From Jeotgalibacillus salarius (GTDB taxonomy: Bacteria > Bacillota > Bacilli > Bacillales > Jeotgalibacillaceae), in assembly GCF_004405125.1 (NCBI RefSeq), contig NZ_SORX01000002.1, positions 248,001 through 312,000 on the forward strand: DNA of 64,000 bases, given 5' to 3'. Shown piece after piece: positions 54,434 through 63,269 of the stretch. A model generated the notes under the pieces. It was not told where the DNA came from. It ran no database searches and saw nothing but the letters and a program-made list of their open reading frames with translations. Each line of letters begins with the position of its first letter. Within the stretch, counting starts at the first letter, position 1. Both the position numbers and the translations under genes were made by a program.

Positions 54434-55453
54434 TTAGACCACCGCTTTCTTCTTACTGAAATCGATCAGCTTGTTTAACTTATCCAATGCTGATTTTGAA
54501 TCAATACTTTTCTCTGCTTCTGTGATCCCGTCTCTAATCGACTTTACTTTTCCAGATGCAAATAAAGCGATCCCTGCATTAAGCACGACTGTCTGTCGGT
54601 AAACTGAGTCTTCTCCCGACAGCACAGATAACAAAATTTCAGCATTCTCTTTTGAATCTCCGCCTTTAATTTCTTCATTCGGAATGACTGACAGGCCCAG
54701 CTCCTCAGGGTGTAGTGTAAATTCGTTTATTTCATCACCTTCCAGTAGTGCAAGGTAGTTCGTCCCCGCAAGAGATGCTTCATCCATATGGCCGGCACCG
54801 TTTAAAACTACGCCTCGTTTTCTTCCGGTTTTCTTCATCGCAAGCGCCATTGTATGAATCATATCTCTACGATATATTCCAATCATTTGAGAAGACAGAT
54901 TTACCGGGTTCGTCAATGGACCGATCAAATTAAATATCGTCGGAACACCTAGAGCTTTTCTGGCTTTCATTACATTTTTAATTCCACTGTGTACATGTGG
55001 TGCAAATAGAAAAGTGATCTGATATTTTTCAAGCAATTCTTTTGCTTCTTCTTTATTAAAATCAAGTCTTACACCGAGATGCTCAAGCACATCCGCACTT
55101 CCCGTTTTACTCGAAATGCTTCTATTACCGTGTTTTGCTACAGGAATCCCAGCACCGGCGATCACAAATGCAGCACATGTACTAATATTAAAACTTTGCG
55201 ATCCATCACCACCGGTACCACAATTATCAATAATATTTTCTGCTGTTGTTTCATAAGAGCCTGCGATTTCTTTCACTGCCATCACAAGTCCGCTGATCTC
55301 ATCAGAAGTCTCACCTTTTTCTTTCAATGCCAGCAGAAAACGCTGAATGTCTTCCTGGTTCGTTTCATGATCAAACATCAGTCTTCCTGCTTCTATCATT
55401 TCACTTTCGGTTAAGTGAATGCTCTGCTCTGCTAGCTCAATATACTGTCTCAT
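54434..55453 (-). CDS. trpD: Anthranilate phosphoribosyltransferase
   Basis: A 339-residue enzyme that adds PRPP to anthranilate. The PRPP site is NIIDNCGTGGDGSQSFNISTCAAFVIAGAGIPVAKHGNRSISSKTGSADVLEHLG; HVHSGIKNVMKARKALG and FNLIGPLTNP follow. The ATG follows the trpG stop directly (TAGATG), with GGGAGAGAG before. Confidence 0.97.
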   Translation of the reverse strand: MRQYIELAEQSIHLTESEMIEAGRLMFDHETNQEDIQRFLLALKEKGETSDEISGLVMAVKEIAGSYETTAENIIDNCGTGGDGSQSFNISTCAAFVIAGAGIPVAKHGNRSISSKTGSADVLEHLGVRLDFNKEEAKELLEKYQITFLFAPHVHSGIKNVMKARKALGVPTIFNLIGPLTNPVNLSSQMIGIYRRDMIHTMALAMKKTGRKRGVVLNGAGHMDEASLAGTNYLALLEGDEINEFTLHPEELGLSVIPNEEIKGGDSKENAEILLSVLSGEDSVYRQTVVLNAGIALFASGKVKSIRDGITEAEKSIDSKSALDKLNKLIDFSKKKAVV

Positions 55454-56035
55454 CTAAACTCTCTCCCTCGCTGTAATAAAATCTGTGCATTGTTTCAGCA
55501 ACTTCTTACCGTGATCAGTACCAATTGATTCCGGATGAAATTGAAGACCTAATACAGGGTCAGTATGATGAATCACCGCCATAATTTCCTGATCGTCTGC
55601 TGAAAAAGCAATCGGTTTTAGCGAATCAGGCAAGCTTTCCTGTTCAATCACTAAAGAATGGTATCTCATCACACGAATGACTTCATCCTGACCAAAGATA
55701 TCTGTTCTGTCATGTTGAATGACTGACTCTTTCGCATGCATAATATTTTTAGCTCTGATCACTTTCGCGCCATATGCTGCACCAATTGCCTGGTGTCCGA
55801 GACAAATACCGATAATTGGGATCTTTGGTCCCAGTACTTTAACTGTTTCAATACAGTTTCCGGCTTCATCCGGGTGTCCGGGTCCTGGTGAAAGGACAAT
55901 TAAATCCGGGTTTAAAGCTCTGAGCTCATCTATTGTAAACTGATCATTTCTAATGACTTTTACCTCATCATATTCGCTTAAATACTGGTAGAGGTTATAA
56001 GTGAACGAATCATAATTATCAACTAACACAATCAT
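55454..56035 (-). CDS. trpG: Anthranilate synthase glutamine amidotransferase subunit
   Basis: A 193-residue class I glutaminase. The catalytic Cys is in IIGICLGHQAIG and His/Glu in GLQFHPESIGTDHG; LVDNYDSFTYNLYQYL opens the fold. It overlaps trpE by four bases (ATGA). Bacillus subtilis lacks trpG in its trp operon and shares PabA; here a dedicated copy is present. Confidence 0.95.
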   Translation of the reverse strand: MIVLVDNYDSFTYNLYQYLSEYDEVKVIRNDQFTIDELRALNPDLIVLSPGPGHPDEAGNCIETVKVLGPKIPIIGICLGHQAIGAAYGAKVIRAKNIMHAKESVIQHDRTDIFGQDEVIRVMRYHSLVIEQESLPDSLKPIAFSADDQEIMAVIHHTDPVLGLQFHPESIGTDHGKKLLKQCTDFITARERV

Positions 56036-57426
56036 CGTCCCACCTCCAGCAGCGATTTTGCTTTATTTAATGTTTCCTCATATTCACTTTCAGGCACTGA
56101 ATCATACACAATACCCGCCCCTGCCTGTACATGTGCTGTCTGATCTTTAATGACCATGGTTCTGATTGCAAGCGCAAAGTCAAGTGCGCCATTGAAGCCT
56201 GCATATCCGACAGCTCCAGCGTATACGCCTCGTTTTACCGGTTCAAAATGATTGATCAGCTGCATCGCACGGATCTTAGGTGCTCCCGAAACAGTACCTG
56301 CCGGTAAAGCGGCGATTAGTGCGTCTAAACCATTTATCTCAGGTTTTAAAATTCCTTTTACTTCTGACACAATATGCATGACATGCTGATATCTCTCAAT
56401 GACCATAAATTTCGACAGTGTAATTGACCCTGTTTCACAAACTCTGCCAAGATCATTTCTTCCTAAATCTACGAGCATTTTATGCTCAGCACATTCTTTT
56501 TCGTCATTTAATAGTTCTTCTGCAAGCTGCTGGTCTTCCAGTTCGGTTTTGCCTCTTTTTCTGGTTCCGGCAATCGGGTTTGTTGTTACATGTTTGTCAT
56601 TCACTTTTATTAAACTTTCAGGTGACGCACCTAACACAATATAATCTTCAAAATCTATATAAAACATATAAGGCGAAGGATTATCTTTTCTTAAATTCCG
56701 ATAAAATGAAAATGGCGATCCGTTAAAGGGTGCACTCAGCCTTTGAGAAAGTACAATTTGAAAAATATCACCCGCACGAATATATTCTTTTGCTTCTTCT
56801 ACATGTTTTTCATACGTTTCTTTTGCCATATTGGATTGATAATGCAAAATTTCAGTTTGCTCAGGCTGCAGACTGACTCTGCTGAAATCAAAAATCTGGC
56901 TGACCAGCTCATCTATTTTTGTTTCCAATTCATCAGCTGAATTTCTTTGATCAGGATCAAACGTAAAGATCGTCACTTCATGTCTTTTATGATCGTAACT
57001 GATAATGGTGCTGTATAACATTAAGTGTGTGTCCGGCATGTTCAGTTTATCAGCAGGCGTTTTTCCTACATCTTCATACGATGCAGCCTCATCATAACCG
57101 ATATAACCAATCGCACCACCGGCTACCGGGCTTTCGTTCGTATCAATTCTATATTGTTCAATTAGCTCTTTTAACAGAGAAACTGGCTTTCCATCAAAAG
57201 GCTTCTGTTTATTAGACGGGTACTCAAATATCGCCTGGCCATTGATCCCTATTAACTCAGCAAATGGATCTGCGGCAATAAATGAGTATCTACCTGATTC
57301 CTCATGTTTTAATGAACTTTCCAGTAAACATTTTTTTCTGCCATGTATGCTTTGGAAAATTGAAATTGGCGTCAATGCGTCTCCTGCAATTGTTTTTACT
57401 GCATATCTCTTCTCTTCTGTTCTCAA
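56032..57426 (-). CDS. trpE: Anthranilate synthase component I
   Basis: A 464-residue chorismate-using enzyme. The C-terminal domain carries IAGTRKRGKTELEDQQLAEELLNDEKECAEHKMLVDLGRNDLGRVC and AGAGIVYDSVPESEYEETLNKA. A TTG at 57426, six bases after AGAGGTG, is the likely start; the frame is open upstream but passes through the T-box terminator. First gene of trpEGDCFBA, controlled by two T-boxes. Confidence 0.95.
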   Translation of the reverse strand: MRTEEKRYAVKTIAGDALTPISIFQSIHGRKKCLLESSLKHEESGRYSFIAADPFAELIGINGQAIFEYPSNKQKPFDGKPVSLLKELIEQYRIDTNESPVAGGAIGYIGYDEAASYEDVGKTPADKLNMPDTHLMLYSTIISYDHKRHEVTIFTFDPDQRNSADELETKIDELVSQIFDFSRVSLQPEQTEILHYQSNMAKETYEKHVEEAKEYIRAGDIFQIVLSQRLSAPFNGSPFSFYRNLRKDNPSPYMFYIDFEDYIVLGASPESLIKVNDKHVTTNPIAGTRKRGKTELEDQQLAEELLNDEKECAEHKMLVDLGRNDLGRVCETGSITLSKFMVIERYQHVMHIVSEVKGILKPEINGLDALIAALPAGTVSGAPKIRAMQLINHFEPVKRGVYAGAVGYAGFNGALDFALAIRTMVIKDQTAHVQAGAGIVYDSVPESEYEETLNKAKSLLEVGR

Positions 57427-57442
57427 CTCTCTCACCTCTTCT

Positions 57443-57660
57443 AAGAATAAAAAAACTCCGCACAGAAATAATCTGTACGGAGGACGGTTCATAACCGCGG
57501 TGCCACCTCTTTTGGAGTGTATACTCCCTCTCATTATGCTGTATCGGGCATCAGCCGTATTCACTCACAGGTCCATTCTGACAGTGCTACAGTCCTGCTT
57601 CCACCAGCCGCAGGCTCTCTGTTCTGTGCTCACTGCATACTCTTCCTGATCATCGATTTC
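57443..57660 (-). ncRNA. T-box riboswitch, proximal copy, tRNA-Trp specifier
   Basis: Read on the minus strand: stem I with ACAGAGAGCC and its GGTGG/AAGC distal loop, specifier loop GAATGGACC (codon TGG at 57575-57573), the T-box AAAAGAGGTGGCACCGCGG (57513-57495), and the terminator CTCCGTACAGA / TCTGTGCGGAG followed by seven T (57482-57449). It directly precedes the trpE ribosome site. Confidence 0.93.
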
Positions 57661-57664
57661 CCCA

Positions 57665-57930
57665 TATAAAAAAGCTTCCTGTCCTGTAAAAAAGGACGGG
57701 AAGCCCGTGGTACCACCTTCATTGATTTCAATAAGAAACCCACTCGTTGCGGGACGTTATGTCTCCGCCGTCAGCTATCGGTGACGAACCGCCTGTTCCT
57801 ACTTATTGTTCAGACAGGTGCTCGGGAATCCATTCGCACTTTTTCTTTACTGGTTTTCACCAACCACCAGCTCTCTTGAAAAGAAATCAGTGTTACTACT
57901 TTCCTTCATCGCGTTAAACAAATGATATTG
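57665..57930 (-). ncRNA. T-box riboswitch, distal copy, tRNA-Trp specifier
   Basis: On the minus strand: AGTAGTAACA, CAAGAGAGCTGGTGG with the loop GGTGAAAACC, specifier loop GAATGGATT (TGG at 57832-57830), T-box AAGGTGGTACCACGGG (57719-57704), and a terminator GCTTCCCGTCCT / AGGACAGGAAGC followed by six T (57704-57668). It lies just upstream of the proximal copy, so the two act in series. Confidence 0.93.
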
Positions 57931-57936
57931 TTTTTG

Positions 57937-57965
57937 ATAATAAAGGTGATTAGAAAAAAAGTCAA
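57937..57965 (-). promoter_or_regulatory. Sigma-A promoter of the trp operon
   Basis: Minus strand: TTGACT (57965-57960), 17-base spacer, TATTAT (57942-57937), giving a leader of about 500 bases that holds both T-boxes. Confidence 0.8.
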
Positions 57966-57986
57966 CCCAAAAGTGTCGACTTTTTT
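57955..57986 (-). terminator. Probable terminator of dapF, overlapping the trp -35
   Basis: Stem AAAAAAGTC / GACTTTTTT with a 14-base loop and a T-run on the minus strand. The 3' arm contains part of the trp -35 hexamer. Confidence 0.6.
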
Positions 57987-58007
57987 CACAAATCTGAATT
58001 GTTCGTT

Positions 58008-58994
58008 TTAGCGAATGTTTAGTGCCGGAGCTTTCTTTTTTAAATAGTCTCTGGACGCTTCTGCCATTTTTTCATACAAATGATCTTCGCCCGTTTCTGT
58101 GATTGATTGAAGATAAGCTTCCCCTGTATCTGTAAGCTTTAACTTCATATGATGAGTAAATGTTGCATTTCCGATTAAATCAATATGGTCATAATGGTCA
58201 TTTTGTTTATGAATCACACATTTCACGCGGCCTCCATCATTGAAAATATTGATCGGGACACCCGGTTCCCATTTACCGGCAAGTACCTGGACCAGACTTG
58301 AAGAAGACATCGCAGTACCGCAAGCATTCGTAAACCCGACACCGCGTTCAAAAGTTCTGACAAAAAATTCTCCTTCATCCAGTTCTACTACGTAACTGAC
58401 ATTTACACCATCAGAGAACCACTGATTGTTGTGATTGAAAGACGAAGCAAGCTTCTCCTGATGATCGGAATTAATTAAATCTACTGGAACATTTGTAATA
58501 ATATGCGGGTTTGGTACAGCAAGAGCTGTAAAAAGACAATCCTTTTCCCACTCTGGAACCGGCTCAAGCACTAACTCGCTTTTCTCTTCGAGGCGAAGCG
58601 GCAGTGAATCAAGGTTAAATAGAATAGGTGATATCTCTACTGAGTAAGTTGGTATGTCACCATATAACTCATCGACCTGTTCGACACGAAGGTGTGCTTT
58701 CATCGTTTCTACTTGAAAAGAGTCTAACTGATCCCGTTCGGCAATATATCTCGCTGCACATCTTAGTCCATTCCCACACATCGACGCTTCTGATCCATCT
58801 GAATTGAATACCCTCATTTTTGCTTGTGCGCTCAAACTATCTGAAATAAACAGAATACCATCTGTTTGCGTATCTTCACATAATATTTTTGTCCAGCTCT
58901 CTCTTAAAAGATCTGAGGTCTGGAATGGAATATCTTTTTCATCTATTATGATAAAATTGTTTTTAGAACCATGAGACTGAATTGCTGGTATCAT
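58008..58994 (-). CDS. dapF: Diaminopimelate epimerase
   Basis: A 328-residue two-Cys racemase turning LL- into meso-diaminopimelate for peptidoglycan and lysine. The two catalytic cysteines are in MCGNGLRCAARY and TNACGTAMSSS; QSHGSKNNFIIID opens the fold. It is longer than the usual 270-285 residues, with extra C-terminal sequence (GEAYLQSITETGEDHLYEKM). ATG 58994 has GGAG eight bases before; GTG just upstream is possible. Confidence 0.93.
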   Translation of the reverse strand: MIPAIQSHGSKNNFIIIDEKDIPFQTSDLLRESWTKILCEDTQTDGILFISDSLSAQAKMRVFNSDGSEASMCGNGLRCAARYIAERDQLDSFQVETMKAHLRVEQVDELYGDIPTYSVEISPILFNLDSLPLRLEEKSELVLEPVPEWEKDCLFTALAVPNPHIITNVPVDLINSDHQEKLASSFNHNNQWFSDGVNVSYVVELDEGEFFVRTFERGVGFTNACGTAMSSSSLVQVLAGKWEPGVPINIFNDGGRVKCVIHKQNDHYDHIDLIGNATFTHHMKLKLTDTGEAYLQSITETGEDHLYEKMAEASRDYLKKKAPALNIR

Positions 58995-59086
58995 CACGAC
59001 AACTCCTTAAATACATTGTTTTAAATACAATGCCATAAATTGCGTTTTCATGCAATCAGTCTTGTTCGGTGCGAGGAGGATCATGA

Positions 59087-59362
59087 TTGAATCAGGATGA
59101 TGTGAAGTTTCGATTTGAATTGATAGAAGTAACGAAAATAGAAAGAGGTTATCTGATCAGTGTAGAAGTTCAAATCAGATGGCTAAAAGAAATAGTTTAT
59201 CTTGGCGTGGTTGATGTTGAAATGAACGACATTGGCATTTTTCCATCTCCGGCTCATCTTGCAGCTGCGTCGCCGTATAAAGGGATCAGAGGAAAACTTG
59301 GAGCTGAAATGAAAAGATATATTAAAATCCAGAAGAAGTTTATACCGGAGCTTGCTGAATGA
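59087..59362 (+). CDS. Hypothetical protein, 91 residues
   Basis: A soluble alpha/beta protein (starts MNQDDVKFRFELIEVTKIER) with no recognised domain. TTG 59087 has GAGGAGG about seven bases upstream. Monocistronic and divergent from dapF; a hairpin follows. Function unknown. Confidence 0.7.
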   Translation: MNQDDVKFRFELIEVTKIERGYLISVEVQIRWLKEIVYLGVVDVEMNDIGIFPSPAHLAAASPYKGIRGKLGAEMKRYIKIQKKFIPELAE

Positions 59363-59384
59363 TAAATTTTATTCATTAGCTAAA

Positions 59385-59416
59385 TTAACGGGGCTGTCAA
59401 ATGACAGCCCCGTTAA
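59385..59416. terminator. Hairpin between convergent genes
   Basis: Fifteen-base stem TTAACGGGGCTGTCA / TGACAGCCCCGTTAA with a two-base spacer. No strong T-run on either strand, so it may be a weak bidirectional terminator. Confidence 0.6.
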
Positions 59417-59430
59417 TGATCTATATTTTA

Positions 59431-60720
59431 TCAAATTCCCGGTAAGAAATGAAGAATAAAATACACAAGGAATAAAATTGAGATAATGAGTAGTGGCGTG
59501 GTGATTTCTTTCCATCTGCCAGTCACAAATTTTAATAGTGGATAAAGAATGAAACCAATCGCGATACCATCCGCAATACTGTAAGTAAAGGGAATCATGA
59601 CGATCAGCATAATCGATGGAATGGATTCAGTGAAATCTTCCATATTCATATGTCTCATCTGTTGTATCATCAGAATCCCGATAATCATCAGGATAGGTGC
59701 GATTGCATGATCCGGAATATATCCCATATAAGGAATAAACGCTGCAGATGCGATGAATAATACACCTACAGTAAGCGATGTTAACCCCGTACGACCGCCT
59801 GCTGCCATTGCTGCAGTTGATTCAACCGTTGAAACTGTTGGACTTGACCCAAGAAGCCCTGAGCTGAATGCAGATAATGCATTGGCTTTCAGTGCACCTG
59901 AATATTTTTCAGGTCTCTTAATAAATGCAGTATGTCCATGGACCAGACCAATGTTTTCAAATACAAGAACCATTGTCATGGAAAAAACTGCAATCCAAAA
60001 TGGAATTTGAAGCCAGCTTTCAAATGATAGCTGGAACCAGACTACAGAGTCCGCTGTTATACTCGAACTGCCCGCACTATCAGGTGTAATGTTCATGATA
60101 AAAGCAAGACCGGTCCCGAAAAGAATCGTCCACAGAAAATGACCGGGTACATTCTTGATGAATAGTACGAGAGCGAATAAAAGCGTAATAATCGTCGCCA
60201 GCGCCTGGGGTTCATTAAAATGACCAATAGCCAGAATCGAATTTTCTCCCTGAATGACCAAAGCTCCTTTTTCAAGCCCAATGAGCAATAGGAAGAAACC
60301 AAGTCCTACTGTAATTGCATCTTTTAACGACTGGGGAATTGCTTCGCTCAACACTCCTGAAAGTTTCGTGAAGGCAACTGCAATAAAAAGTATTCCTGAA
60401 AATGTAACGATGGTCAATGCTTCTTGCCACGTAAAGCCCATTGACTGGACCAGGGTGTAAGTAAACATTGCATTGATTCCCATTCCCGGAACAAGGATGA
60501 TTGGTGCCTTTCCAATCACCGCCATGAGAATACATCCCAATGCACTTACCGCAATCGTCGCGATCACAGCGCCTTCAAAAGGCATCCCGGATTCAGACAA
60601 AATCAGTGCATTTACTGCTACGATATACACGATTGTAAAAAATCCGATCACACCTGCTGTCACTTCTTTTCTTACTGAAGTGCCATGTTGTTCTAACTCG
60701 AAAAATCCTCCTGATTTCAT
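59431..60720 (-). CDS. NCS2 family nucleobase permease (AzgA/PbuG-like)
   Basis: A 429-residue polytopic transporter of about 12-14 segments. The AzgA-type N-terminus is FFELEQHGTSVRKEVTAGVIGFFTIVYIVAVN, with the substrate-site region LVPGMGINAMFTYTLV and GSSPTVSTVESTAAMAAGGRTGL. It should import a purine base such as adenine, guanine or hypoxanthine. ATG 60720 has AAAGGCAGG upstream. The leader has a promoter but no purine riboswitch. Confidence 0.9.
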   Translation of the reverse strand: MKSGGFFELEQHGTSVRKEVTAGVIGFFTIVYIVAVNALILSESGMPFEGAVIATIAVSALGCILMAVIGKAPIILVPGMGINAMFTYTLVQSMGFTWQEALTIVTFSGILFIAVAFTKLSGVLSEAIPQSLKDAITVGLGFFLLLIGLEKGALVIQGENSILAIGHFNEPQALATIITLLFALVLFIKNVPGHFLWTILFGTGLAFIMNITPDSAGSSSITADSVVWFQLSFESWLQIPFWIAVFSMTMVLVFENIGLVHGHTAFIKRPEKYSGALKANALSAFSSGLLGSSPTVSTVESTAAMAAGGRTGLTSLTVGVLFIASAAFIPYMGYIPDHAIAPILMIIGILMIQQMRHMNMEDFTESIPSIMLIVMIPFTYSIADGIAIGFILYPLLKFVTGRWKEITTPLLIISILFLVYFILHFLPGI

Positions 60721-60791
60721 TATATAGCCTGCCTTTGCAAGCGCCCTCTCCCTACCCGCTCAAACCGCAAAACGGCGAGCCACAAGTGTAC

Positions 60792-60820
60792 ATTATACGA
60801 CGGATTCAGCTATCTGTCAT
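60792..60820 (-). promoter_or_regulatory. Sigma-A promoter of the NCS2 permease
   Basis: Minus strand: ATGACA (60820-60815), 17-base spacer, TATAAT (60797-60792). The leader of about 65 bases contains a GCTC...GAGC hairpin. Confidence 0.7.
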
Positions 60821-60869
60821 CACTTATTCACTTATGCAATAAAATTTTTAGCCCTGTTTTGACGACATT

Positions 60870-60916
60870 ATAAAAATGCAGGACCATTTCGCGGAAAGCG
60901 GAGAAATGGTCCTGCA
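60870..60916 (-). terminator. Terminator of the rib operon
   Basis: Stem TGCAGGACCATTTC / GAAATGGTCCTGCA with a 12-base loop and a T-run on the minus strand. Confidence 0.92.
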
Positions 60917-60933
60917 CGGTTGATAAATATGAT

Positions 60934-61404
60934 TTATACGTCCATTCTTTTGAACAAGCTTGCCATTTCAATTGCCGCAGTGGCAGCTTCCCATCCTTTA
61001 TTACCGGCTTTTGTACCTGCACGTTCAATCGCCTGTTCAATTGTATCAGTTGTCAGTACACCAAAAATCACTGGCATACCTTCATCAAGTGCGACTTTAG
61101 CAACACCCTTTGATACTTCACTGCTCACGTATTCAAAATGTGGTGTAGCTCCTCTGATAACTGTACCTAGTGTAATGACTGCATCGTATTTTCCTGACTT
61201 AGCAAGTCGCTGTGTTACAACCGGAATTTCAAATACACCTGGTACCCAGGCAACTGATACATCTGATTCTTCTACACCATGTCTTTTAAGCGCATCTTCA
61301 GCACCGCTTAGTAGTTTGCCTGTAATAAATTCATTGAATCTGCTCACTACAATTGCTACTTTCAGTCCTGATCCAGATAAATGTCCTTCGTAAACTTTTT
61401 TCAT
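60934..61404 (-). CDS. ribH: 6,7-dimethyl-8-ribityllumazine synthase
   Basis: A 156-residue subunit of the icosahedral lumazine synthase. Signatures are [39 protein letters not shown] and the catalytic His region, with [29 protein letters not shown] precedes two ATGs (61407 and 61404); 61404 is spaced better. Last gene of the rib operon. Confidence 0.96.
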   Translation of the reverse strand: MKKVYEGHLSGSGLKVAIVVSRFNEFITGKLLSGAEDALKRHGVEESDVSVAWVPGVFEIPVVTQRLAKSGKYDAVITLGTVIRGATPHFEYVSSEVSKGVAKVALDEGMPVIFGVLTTDTIEQAIERAGTKAGNKGWEAATAAIEMASLFKRMDV

Positions 61405-61416
61405 CATAAATTCCTC

Positions 61417-62610
61417 CTATAAATTAAGCATATGTCCAAGTTTAGATTTTTTTGTTTCTAAGTATTTCGCATTTTGCTCTTTAGTTGGCATTTGTATTGC
61501 TACACGTTCTGCTACTTCAAGTCCGTATCCTCTTACTCCTGCAATTTTTCTTGGATTGTTTGTTAATAAGCGCATTTTTGTAACGCCGAGATCCTTCAAA
61601 ATCTGTGCGCCTATACCATAGTCTCTAAGGTCTGCAGCAAACCCGAGCTTATGATTTGCTTCAACCGTATCAAGACCTTCTTCCTGAAGCTTATAGGCTT
61701 TCAGTTTGTTGACAAGTCCGATCCCGCGTCCTTCCTGCCTCATGTACAACAGGATACCATTGCCTTCACGCTCAATTTGAGATAGTGCAGCATAAAGCTG
61801 AGGTCCGCAATCACAGCGGTTTGATCCGAACACGTCACCAGTCAGACATTCTGAGTGCACTCTTACCAGAACCGGTTCACCGGCTTTAATATCACCTTTT
61901 ACAAGGGCAACATGCTCCTGACCGGTCAGGATTTCAGTATAGGCTACAGCTTGAAATTCACCAAATTCAGTCGGCATAAATGTCTCAACTTCTCTTTTTA
62001 CAAGCTGTTCTTTCATTCTTCGAAATGCGATCAAGTCTTCAATCGTAATCATTTTAAGATCAAATTTCTTCGCGATCTTTTGCAATTCAGGTACTCTTGC
62101 CATTGTGCCATCTTCATTAATGATTTCACAAATGACACCAGACGGCTTTGAACCACTGAGTAATGCCAGGTCAACAGCAGCTTCTGTATGTCCTGCACGT
62201 TTCAGCACCCCGCCTTTTTTTGCCACGAGCGGAAAGATATGCCCAGGTCTTTTAAAGTCTGCCGGGTTGGCCTTCTCGTTAATTAATTCTCTAACAGTCA
62301 GCGCACGTTCAGGGGCGCTGATCCCCGTAGTCGTGTCTCTATGATCCACACTGACAGTAAAAGCAGTGCCGTGGGAATCAGTATTTGTATCAGTCATAGG
62401 TTTTAACTGCAGTTCTTCAGCCCGTTCTTCCGTAATAGGTGTACATACAAGGCCACGTCCCTCGGTGATCATGAAGTTAATCATTTCAGGAGTCGCTTTT
62501 TCCGATAAACCGATAAAATCTCCTTCATTTTCACGGTCTTCATCGTCTACTACAATGACCGGCTTTCCAATTCTTAAATCTTCTAATGCTTCTTCTATTG
62601 TGTTAAACAT
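61417..62610 (-). CDS. ribBA: Bifunctional DHBP synthase / GTP cyclohydrolase II
   Basis: A 397-residue fusion. N-terminal RibB has [14 protein letters not shown] (acidic metal site), [17 protein letters not shown] and [26 protein letters not shown]-terminal RibA has the zinc cysteines in [20 protein letters not shown] and [22 protein letters not shown] 62610 has AGGAGG about seven bases before; an earlier in-frame start lacks a site. Confidence 0.97.
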   Translation of the reverse strand: MFNTIEEALEDLRIGKPVIVVDDEDRENEGDFIGLSEKATPEMINFMITEGRGLVCTPITEERAEELQLKPMTDTNTDSHGTAFTVSVDHRDTTTGISAPERALTVRELINEKANPADFKRPGHIFPLVAKKGGVLKRAGHTEAAVDLALLSGSKPSGVICEIINEDGTMARVPELQKIAKKFDLKMITIEDLIAFRRMKEQLVKREVETFMPTEFGEFQAVAYTEILTGQEHVALVKGDIKAGEPVLVRVHSECLTGDVFGSNRCDCGPQLYAALSQIEREGNGILLYMRQEGRGIGLVNKLKAYKLQEEGLDTVEANHKLGFAADLRDYGIGAQILKDLGVTKMRLLTNNPRKIAGVRGYGLEVAERVAIQMPTKEQNAKYLETKKSKLGHMLNL

Positions 62611-62633
62611 GTCTCTTCCTCCTACTATGTCAC

Positions 62634-63269
62634 TCACATAAACCCATTTTCTTTTAAATATGCTGCATCAATACCGCTTTGCTGAGGCTGCATTAGATTT
62701 TGTACATATTTAGCGATCATATCGCATTCAATATTAACTTTACTGCCGGGGGATTTAGAAGCGATAATCGTGTCCTCTGCTGTTTGAGGTATAAGGGAAA
62801 TCATAAACGCATTGTTTTTAACATCAAATATCGTTAATGATGTACCATCTACTGCAACAGATCCCTTCATCATAAAATATTTCATCAATTCGTCCGGTGC
62901 CTGAATGTATATATAAATGGCATTCTCTTCTTTTTTCATTGACTGTATGATACCTGTTCCATCCACATGGCCTGATACAAAGTGGCCTCCAAATCGTCCA
63001 CCTGCAGCCATGGCACGTTCAAGGTTTACTTTTGAGCCTTTTGTTAATTCATGCAGCGTAGTGGATTTCATCGTTTCAGGCATTACATCAACTGAGAATC
63101 GATGATCTGCCAGTTCGGTTACAGTAAGGCACACGCCATTAATCGATATACTGTCACCAATCCCCGCATCTTTTATCACTTTACTGCAGGTAATCGTTAA
63201 TATCATCGAATTTTTACCTTTTTGAAGGTTATGGATTGTTCCTACTTCCTCAATTAAACCTGTAAACAT
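62634..63269 (-). CDS. ribE: Riboflavin synthase alpha subunit
   Basis: A 211-residue enzyme with two lumazine-binding repeats. [15 protein letters not shown] opens the first, with SINGVCLTV and the second with [10 protein letters not shown] and [23 protein letters not shown] upstream of ATG. Between ribD and ribBA. Confidence 0.96.
   Translation of the reverse strand: MFTGLIEEVGTIHNLQKGKNSMILTITCSKVIKDAGIGDSISINGVCLTVTELADHRFSVDVMPETMKSTTLHELTKGSKVNLERAMAAGGRFGGHFVSGHVDGTGIIQSMKKEENAIYIYIQAPDELMKYFMMKGSVAVDGTSLTIFDVKNNAFMISLIPQTAEDTIIASKSPGSKVNIECDMIAKYVQNLMQPQQSGIDAAYLKENGFM

Noticed and set aside
60920-61393. Open frame of 157 codons on the plus strand opposite ribH
   Set aside because: Fully antisense to a certain gene, starts inside the rib terminator, no ribosome site.
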